DNA of 64,000 bases from contig AZLU01000214.1 in NCBI GenBank assembly GCA_002224055.1, positions 1-64,000 on the forward strand, written 5' to 3'. Source of the stretch: Pezizomycotina sp. ARF18. Its lineage: Eukaryota; Ascomycota. Position numbers and translations under genes: made by a program. Of this stretch, positions 56,025-64,000 are shown in pieces; the stretch's first letter is position 1, and every line of letters starts with the position of its first letter. The notes under the pieces were generated by a model, which was not told where the DNA came from, did no database searches, and saw only the letters and a list, made by a program, of their open reading frames with translations.

Positions 56025-59000
56025 ATGAGCTCAACACCAAGAGCCTCATCGCGTCTTGGCCCCAATACCAGCGCTCGAGAAATGCTGGTGGAAGGCGCAT
56101 CTCCACTTCCGTCGGCGGTCCTCGACGCACGGCCATTCACCGCATCGTTCTATTCCCGGCACCGAAGACCGTTTTAAACCCCCGGCTAGCGAACCGTACG
56201 ACCTTGTCGAGATTCACGCGCCGCCGGCGAACACGATACCTAGTATTACGTAGGCTACGTCGAATTTATCCGCCTATATAAAATGTGCAAAATGCTTACG
56301 CGTTCTCAGATTAATAGCAGTTCCCGGCGCCTCGGCGACCCCTTCGAGTCCTGGAACCTCAAATGGAAAAAGAAAAGGTCCGGCGGACCTCCGAACGGCA
56401 TGAAATACGAAATGGAAACGTTCAATTGGCTCACGCAGGGTTTAGCGATGGAAGACGACTTCAAAACCGCGAGAATCCTGGCTTTCAAGTTTCCCAAAGT
56501 AGCCGAGGATCTACCGGGCAGATGTCTTACGGCCCGGGGCGGGGACCGCCGTCGTGGAAGGACGAAGGGAAAGCGGTAGATATAGAAGACGTGCCGACGC
56601 TAAAGGAGATTGCGGAGCAGTTGCAGGCCGGATGTTTGGTGAAGAAGGCGACCAATTCGTCGATTGTTTTTATTGCGATTAGCTTCGGCGGCTTGGTGGT
56701 TAAGGAGGTAAAACACTTCCAGAAAACCGCGTCGTGATCGAGAGATCGACAGATAAAACATGACAGACTAACGATTCTACATGTGTAGATGCTCTCAGGA
56801 ATGTCAAGAGCCGGCGCCAACCCTGTGGCCGCTCAAACGCGCGGTGTTCTTTTCTTCGGTATGTAAGCGAGCCTTTCGACATGATTCCCTATGAACTTCC
56901 GAACGCTAATGGATGGTTTCGTAGGAACACCGCAGCGCGGCCTTACCGACTCCCAAATGTTCAGCACCGCCAAATACAAAATTTCCAGAAGAAAACGTCC
57001 AGGGCCATGCCGCAATACAACCTATTAAAGTGGTTCATGGACCAGTCCGAGGCCCTACGATCCCTCGACGAGTCGTTCCGCTTTCATTTCACGAGCTCGA
57101 TGTTGTAACGCTGTACGAAACCCAACCGTCGAGAATGCTCGATCGCGTATTAGTGGATGCGCGGGCGGCAACGCTGGGAACGGAAAACGAACGCGTAATC
57201 CCCGTCAACAGAGACCACGGCTCTCTTTGCAGATTCCCGAGTAAACAGGATGAGTATTACATCATCGTGGTGCAGGAGTTGAAAAGAATGCAGAAGCTGT
57301 ACGCGAACACGCCAACGACAGTTAAGAGGATCGAAAGCAAGACCACCGTTGGTACCGGTGTGCCAGCATCGCTGCCTCTTCCTGAATCAGGACCAGTGCC
57401 GGCAATCGGCACACCAACACTGCGATATTCCTCACCGGCAACTATACAGAGTAATGTTCCAAGGGATATGCTAGACAAGAGTTACGTCCAGGTTGCGGTC
57501 CAGGAGTTCTACGCAATCACTACGACGTACGACGAACCCTCTCCCAGAAGGCAAGCGCAAGCACCGGTCACAACCGCCGCGCAAGCCTCGCCGGGTATAG
57601 CCGCCGCTGCGATGGAACGAACATCTAGTTCCCGTGGGAGAAGACGGAATCGCAGCCGCGGTCGGCAGGAGATTGATGAACTAGCCTTACCGGGAGAATC
57701 CCGAACGGTACCCATAACGACAATGCTGGAGGTCGGTCCCGAAACTGGTACCAGGAGCGTGGCAGGGAAGAAGAGGATGGAGACGGAGACGACGGAGAGA
57801 CAACAGATACCATCGGAAGTCCCGGACTCGCTGCGATCCGAGAGACCATTAATCAAAGGACTTCTAGGGGTGGTAAACCGAACGTGGACAGCCACTTCAT
57901 CTGGGTGCACGTACCTAATAACGTTATGGCCTTCGCTGCTCCCGTGTTGAAGGTTATGTGCGATGAGAACCGTATACCGTTCCGAATACTTGACGACTCG
58001 GCGTGGAGGGCAAAAACATCGAAAGTCGCGAGGGAGACTACCTCATATTCACTCTCATTATATGGAATACTCTAGTGAGCTGAGAATTGTCAGATTTCAG
58101 GAGACATTGCCGCCGCAGAATACAAACGAACCTGCGTCTCCGAGCAATGCAACGTCTGGCGCACGGGATGTTCCTGATCTCGCGCTTGATTCGACTGGTA
58201 AGCCCTTGGGATCCGCAATTTAAGATTATTAGTGCGATAAACCCAAGCACTAATCGTGTAATCGTTTGCAGCCACGAACGAAGACTTAGCAGACGAACGG
58301 CCAACGCATGATAGAGTCATTGGACAGATGGCGATATACGTAAGTCCCTATCCATCGTTCCTCACTCCAAATCTACAAGTAGTATTCGCCTAGGCTAATT
58401 CTCATATCTGGCCGCAGCTCCCTTACCTTCACTGGGACACCTTCCGTTGCTTCGCTACCCGCGATGCCGCCTACAAACGCATAGCCGCCGGCGAAGTAAA
58501 CGTATTCTCAGACTCCAGGAAGAAGCCCTCGACCCATCCGTCTACAAAATCGCCGAGGACTACCTTACCAACTACGACCTCCCCGTCCATATCCGACGAA
58601 CCCTCGACCAATTCTTTTACACGTATTTACCTGATACCTCAAAACGCGATTTTGACCAGCGTATCGCGCATAACACGAAGTGGTCCCGAGGCGGCCCGAA
58701 GATGATAATGTGCGACCAGGCGTGGATATGGGTTCTGGATAACGAAACACTGGCGACGTTTTTTACGCCGAAGGAGAAGGAGGATATAGACACGGACATA
58801 CTCCTCGATGCGGACCTGAAGCTCGCGATAGGGAATAAAGCGAACGAAGAGGAGAACTTCAAAAGCAGGAACGCTTACGAGATGGCCGCATGTATCATTG
58901 AAGCTGCCGTTTCGGTGATGTTCAATGGCAGTCGAACAAGCAGCCTTAAGTTTCTGGAGATATACCGGAGGTCATCGGTAAAGCTGCGGAAGACCAGACG

Positions 59001-59974
59001 AATTTCTTCACGAATTTTAGGGACCAACTGAATGAAGACATCCTGAACGGTGGGAGACGTATGAGTATATCCGATGCCGACTTTGCGAACGAGGATACCG
59101 CGCAAAAGCGGACAGAACTCTCGCTTGCGCTGAGGGTAGCCGACGTCATCGACGAGCTCAACAGCATAATGCGACTACTAGACGCACAGACGGACGTCAT
59201 CCAGCAAGTTAAGAGTGATATGAGAACCGTTCAACGCGTTGTGCGCAGTAATATAGGAAACGCCCTCGTCACGTTAGATCGAGCAAGTGGGCATATTACG
59301 GACTACAAGCGGGAGATCAGACGCTCATATCCGATGCGAGCCGGGCGCAAAGGGCGTGTTGAGCTTGCTAGAGCTGAAGCAGAAAGAAGCAAGTATCGAG
59401 GAACAACGCGTCGCGAGGTGGCTACAGCAGGACACCCACAAGCTGCAGGTTGATACGCAGGAGCAGGGGATCGAGATGGAGAAGCAAGGGAGGACGATTC
59501 TTATTTTCACGACGGTTACGATAGTGTTCCTGCCGTTGAGCTTTTTCAGGTACTTTTACTCCACAATTTCTTCATGCTGAAACAATATAGCTGACTGATC
59601 CGATGCAGCTCCTGGTTTGGTCAAAACGTCGTAGAATACACCGGCGCCTCAGGTAATCCGACTCTGGCAGCAGTATGGGCCTACGGTGGCCCACTCACAG
59701 CGGCTTGCGTCGTCCTAGCATTCATAACAGCGTTCTGGGAGCAAATCAAGGATTCGATGCGGAGGGCCGGGGATTTGTTCCGGAATAGGAGACCTAACCG
59801 GAAAGGAAAGGTGATGGAGCCTCTGATAGGGAACCAATACTGCCTGTAGCAGCGTCGACGGGGAAGGATGCGGAAAAATCGAACGTGGTCAACCGAGGGA
59901 ATACCTTACGATTAAGCCTCAATGACTCTGGTCCGCTAGTATATGAGCAATGGACGAACGAAGAGATGAGATAG
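56025..59974 (+). pseudogene. SERAC1-like hydrolase fused to CorA-like transporter domain
   Basis: ATG at 56025 gives MSSTPRASSRLGPNTSAREM. The N-terminal alpha/beta-hydrolase part follows: DPFESWNLKWKKK, EMETFNWLTQGLAMEDDFKT, ARILAFKFPKV, SSIVFIAISFGGLVVKE (nucleophile elbow near 56670), RGVLFFG then TPQRGLTDSQMFSTAKYK across an intron at 56859-56924, and VTLYETQPSRM / ATLGTENERVIPVNRDHGSL. This is the SERAC1/DUF676-type architecture common in fungi. A disordered linker leads in frame (about 57770-57900) to DSHFIWVHVPNNVMAFAAPV, RVIGQMAIY / LPYLHWDTFR (intron 58340-58417), IRRTLDQFFYTYLPDTSKRD, MIMCDQAWIWVLDNETLATF, then a coiled coil and two membrane helices: ILIFTTVTIVFLPLSFF / SSWFGQN (intron 59550-59608) and PLTAACVVLAFITAFW. 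That is the fungal CorA-like pattern, with GQN in place of GMN. About eight to ten base steps; stop at 59972-59974. Confidence 0.65.
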
Positions 59975-60254
59975 TTCTCAAACGCATAACTTCGAATTAT
60001 GACCGCTACTACTCTCTATCTAGATAAAGAATCCTCAATATCTAGCAGCTACACAAGCACAGTTAATAATGCGACCGCTATCTCCCACCAATAGCTAGAA
60101 AGTTAGTATAGCATGATCGCCGCTAACGTCCACCCAAAGAAGAAGCTTCGCGATGAGAATATATCAATGCTCAATACTTGACTGAAACTCGGTTCTTTTA
60201 CTAATCCATCAAAGTTATATATATGAATGTCGTGACATGAATAACTAGTATCAC

Positions 60255-61994
60255 TTAAACACTGATACCAAGCCGATCCGTCAGAGGACTGTTAAATATC
60301 CCGGTACTATTCAATTCCTTATACACTTTCATCCACCTATTGTAATTCGGATAATTAGTCTCATTAAACTCGCTTTGGTGGACGGTGTCCAAGTCTAAGC
60401 CCCAATGAACCCTGACGCTTGGGTTGTCATTGACGACGTTCTGCTTGACGTGCTTCAAGAGTTCCATGCCGGTGTTGATGCCAACCAGCATATCAAGCTC
60501 TACAGCGCAGGTCGGTCTTCCAGCCTCCGAAGCGATCAGAGCTGGTGAAGGCGCTGTGAATCGGACCGCAATTGGTCCAGCGAGGAACCACTTTACATCT
60601 GCCGCGGCTTCCTCGAAATATCCCAAAATCTGTCAAGCTGCGGAACGAGATCCTTCGCATCAAAGTGGAGTTCCATCGCAAGTGCAGGAACATCGTCAAC
60701 GGTGCCGATGTTTAGGATATTGTAACTTTTGTCCGTGTAGTCTTTATCGATAAGCGTCTTCAGCGCGCTATTTATTATGCCGGGGCTTGACCGGGGAAAC
60801 ATATTGAGGAAGCCAACAAGAGGTGTGAGGCAAGTTTCCACTCCGCAAGGAGACCGCTGAGCCAGTTCAATATGCCGCGGCTGCCTTCCTTCTTCTCCGT
60901 AACAGCCTTGTTCCGGACGACGGTGACGGTATTGTGGACTCCTTTAACCTTGTAAGGGTTCAGAGGAGCTCGAAGTGGCGATTGTTCTCGATCAGCGGAG
61001 GAAATCTTTTCCTGGCGGGGTTACGAGCTCCTTCTTCAGGACGTCCCAAGTGGTCATCTGCCGCGTCTCGACAAGGTAGTACAGCTTTTCAACCTGGATA
61101 GTGTAGGAGTATATGACGCCTAAGCAGCCATCGCCACCATCGCAGCGTGGAAGTAGTCGTCATCTTGCTTGAGTGTAACCTTGTCGTTCTTGAACTTTGC
61201 GGGATCTGTTATGCCGTTAGTAGGCTCGAGCTGAAGCACGGCGCCAGTCTCAGTTACCAGTGTGATACTCTGAACACAGCTAGCGATAGGTCCTAATTTA
61301 ATTCCAGATCCGTGCGTCCCAGTAGATATCGCACCGGCCAATGTCTGGCCGTCATAAGCTCCCATGTTGATTAAGGCTAAGCCACCCGCGTCTAGTCTAT
61401 CGTTGAGCTCCTTGATAGTAATGCCACTCTCAACACTGTACAGTGACAGTTGGCCCGGAGCTTTGAGGAATCGCTGGGCGTTGGGAGGGTTTGATTCAAC
61501 CGATGGGTTGTCAGAAGCACACTTTTCTCGTCGTATACGGGGACGATGTTGGAGAAAGAGTGCCCTGAAATCAGTCAGCTGGGTATAATTCGTTGTCTGA
61601 ATTAGCGATCATGCCCTTACCTGACCCGGCGGCCCTCAGGTTCATCTTATGGCTCTGGGCATACTCGACAGCGTCGATGATATCCTGAAGACTGGCGACG
61701 TCTCTGATCTCACTTGGATGGCAGTATTGGTTATGGATACAGTTCCCCCATGATCCCGACGAATGGGAGAACCGCTTCAGGTCGCCGGGAAGAGTATCCT
61801 TCACCAGATGAAGGTGTTCGAAGAGCTTCTTGGGTTCCGTCTCGATCGTATTGGTAAGTTCTCGTAATGAGCTCTCATCTTTCGGGTTCAGAAGCAGGTT
61901 CCGCCAATGGTGTCAATGAAAGAGTGAGCAGCGACGACTTCTTCGGGCACTTGGCCACGCGATGCGCATCTATGTAGTTTGCAGAAGCAGCCAT
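60255..61994 (-). pseudogene. FAD-linked oxidase (aldonolactone-oxidase-like), frame-broken
   Basis: ATG at 61994 gives MAASANYIDAHRVAKCPKK. Then follow ESSLRELTNTIETEPKKLFE, SHSSGSWGNCIHNQYCHPSE and IRDVASLQDIIDAVEYAQSH with KMNLRAAGSGKG: the PCMH/VAO FAD-binding half. Next come GITIKELNDRLDAGGLALIN, MGAYDGQTLAGAISTGTHGS and PIASCVQSITLVTETGAVLQ, the second FAD-contact region (GTHGSG). The C-terminal half ends VRVHWGLDLDTVHQ near the stop at 60255, like the HW-containing C-terminus of D-arabinono/L-gulono-lactone oxidases. The likely reaction is oxidation of a sugar lactone or polyol by O2; the substrate is unknown. It converges with the CorA gene (280 bp apart). At least four or five base steps; the 60900-61120 part is the most scrambled. 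Confidence 0.65.
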
Positions 61995-64000
61995 TTTATG
62001 CCGACGAGGAAATGTAGCTATATAGGTGCTCTTAGAGTATATACAAAAATTGCTTTGAGAATCAGGAATCGAAGACTTTGAATACGGGAACGTGGCTCTC
62101 GTTGGTTCTACCATAGCAGAACCGCTGAAAAGACCACTACTTAAATGCTTTTAGAATGGGCGTCGAACAATCGAAGTTAGTTTCTCTAAGTCATTAATCC
62201 AAGCTTCTCTCCGGTCTTACATTGAAAGTCCCAAGCGGGTCATTGACCAAAGGACACGCCAGGTGTGAATGAAATGTTTCTCCAACTGAAATCGTTTCTA
62301 CCACACTCTCCAATGCAAGGAGACAATCTTACACTATTGCGATCAAGATTCCAGCTACTGTCAATACTGTCGCACACTAGGAAAACAGGAATGAGATCTT
62401 ACGCCTCATTGACAAAAGTTGCCGTTGCTAATGTGTGTAACGAAGATATTCGCGAATCCTGTGCGGCTGACACCGCCTTCGAAGCCTTTCGAACCATCTG
62501 GACCCCGCCTGCTTATGCGCTAGATCGACTTAAAAATTATTGCCAGACGGGATATCATATCACATACTACCTTCAAAGAAAGTAAGACGCAAAATTCTAT
62601 TTTCTGTCAATCCGAATGGCTTTGTCTAATGGACTATACTTGGAGGATTCCTTCGAGCGATCTTATTGATCGAAACCCACGCCCTGGTTCAGCCCCCATG
62701 TGCATGGAATGTACAAGCGGCCCGAATGAATATTCCTACATGATTCACAATTGCATATACTCTCAGTATCGAGTAACTGATCGAAGCCGAACAAGAACAT
62801 CGGTGCGGAGAAAGTTCGCTCAGATCATATCATGGTCTTGTTTCACAGCCACGATGAGACCGGAGGATTGGTAGCAGAACTGCGAACGTAAGCTGGAATA
62901 ACTAGTGAGCGTATCAGACATGGGCTCGGAGTGTCTATTCAACAGTCGGAAATATTCAAGAATAATTTACATGGAGAGAAAATTCCCTTGTAGTTTTCCC
63001 TTTGATAAGATACGCTAGTGCGGAATGTCGGTCCGTGATGGAATTAACCTTGTTGTACGGCGGCAGGGACGGCCGAAATCATCATGATTCATCACCACGC
63101 CATTCCCCTTTACAGGCTTTCGAAACGTGTCAAGCTATAATAGAAACCTCTGATGGAGGTGAGTTTTGATAACCAAGATGGCAAAAAACACTAAATTCAA
63201 AGATTCTGTCTATATATTGTAAGATTCATTGAGCGAATTTAATCGCATTAGTTGTTTGTGTTTTATATTGACCAGGTTCGATAACATGGTATGGACATCT
63301 AGAAACGTGCGAGATCCCACCGGGAGTCCGGTTTGAGCCATTTGTCGGTAATAAGTATGCCCGAACTATAGTATCCTACGGTATTGGGTGGCCGGTGGGC
63401 GAGTCAAGAGGGAACTATGGCCAGAGGTTGGATATAGCTGCTTCTATGGAAACCCTGGTACTACGGATATATTTTCGCAAATCGTACGATCAATTCGTCT
63501 CTCCTAGCTTGATCTTATAAAACAACGATCGTCTAAATTCGTTCGGCGTGTTAGAGAACCTGCTAGGCATCCATGTCCCCACCGGGCTTATAAAACCAGA
63601 AATGGCTTGCAGAAACTAGCAAACTTGAGTGGAGGTCTATAGTCAGAGAATTAGCGTACAATATCACATGACATTTCAGAAGTTATTCTGGTGCTTGCTT
63701 CCTCAGAGCTTTCGAAAACCAATCATCGCTTTACTGATGACGATGCACTTGAGGAAATTTAGAAGCGAATACGCCTAGGCGACTCGATATGTACGTACCT
63801 GGATGGAAGAGTCGCGAGCGTTACATCACCGTTGCTTTTGCTCCAGAGTAGCCAATACTCCGTCTTGAAATCAAGGCCCGCGGTAATAAATGCGCTAATA
63901 TAGGAGCTACTATTTAGTTATTTCGTCGAAGGGACCAATACCATAGATCAATCTCATAGTCATACTTGCCGATGGAATCCAGCGTTCACTAATCGGAGGT
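61995..64000. other. Window end, no supported gene
   Basis: A plus ORF at 62265-62585 (106 codons, containing ESCAADTAFEAFRTIWTPPA) is open but motif-free, and another lies at 62629-62874. No repeats, RNA genes or splice-linked blocks were recognised up to the window edge. Confidence 0.4.
62020..62030 (-). promoter_or_regulatory. Candidate TATA element of FAD oxidase gene
   Basis: The minus strand reads CTATATAGCT about 30 bp upstream of the ATG at 61994. This is close, so either the start lies elsewhere (an in-frame ATG exists at 62114) or the site is chance. Confidence 0.2.

Noticed and set aside
1-64000. Retroelements, telomere repeats, rRNA genes, CRISPR arrays
   Set aside because: None recognised: no reverse transcriptase or integrase motifs, no long terminal repeats, no TTAGGG arrays, no rRNA-like stretch, no spaced repeats.

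Overview
This window looks like a gene-poor, accessory stretch of a filamentous ascomycete (Pezizomycotina) genome. Protein-coding segments are split by short GT-AG introns (about 48-130 nt). The recognisable families are typical of that group: many F-box proteins, a LysM secreted protein, a SERAC1-like hydrolase joined to a fungal CorA-like domain, an ankyrin/Clp-type AAA+ protein, a DUF899 thioredoxin-like protein, a VAO/aldonolactone-oxidase-type flavoprotein, and a mucin-like wall or secreted protein. There are no bacterial operons, ribosome binding sites or CRISPR arrays, and I recognised no retroelement and no tRNA or rRNA gene.

Layout. 0-5 kb: an F-box remnant with a Cys finger, a small two-exon gene, and two secreted-protein genes with near-identical leader starts. 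6-9 kb: a DUF899 gene on the minus strand, divergent from an unknown gene on the plus strand. 11-15 kb: a polytopic membrane protein, then an ankyrin-Clp AAA+ gene. 15-18.5 kb: a diverged tandem duplication of a Cys-rich 'MC' gene plus an F-box gene, the first F-box copy reduced to a tail. 19.5-21.2 kb: a second, longer F-box gene. 21.9-24 kb: a small membrane protein and the LysM protein. 24.2-29.1 kb: one large minus-strand gene of about 1,500-1,600 codons. 29-50 kb: DNA full of homopolymers and microsatellites, holding a Q-rich/FG-type protein, an unknown gene, the mucin-like protein, a cluster of four small paralogues (three with an F-box-like start) that share a new-looking Cys motif, and one more F-box gene. 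50.5-54.6 kb: three dispersed copies of a second small Cys-rich 'MCxV' family, with an AT-rich MITE-like element between the first two. 56-62 kb: the hydrolase-CorA gene, converging with the FAD oxidase gene.

Almost every multi-hundred-codon gene is clearly recognisable yet split across frames, mostly by single-base steps, with occasional in-frame stops. Either the region is decaying (many F-box and Cys-rich paralogues at different stages of loss), or the assembly carries uncorrected indel errors, or both. The intact short genes (160 aa at 15.2-15.7 kb; 107 aa at 50.5-50.9 kb) and at least two in-frame nonsense codons argue that it is not all sequencing error. The most interesting content is the set of about seven F-box(-like) genes and the two lineage-looking families of small Cys-rich proteins. 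Functions below are assigned from motifs read by eye; no database search was possible.
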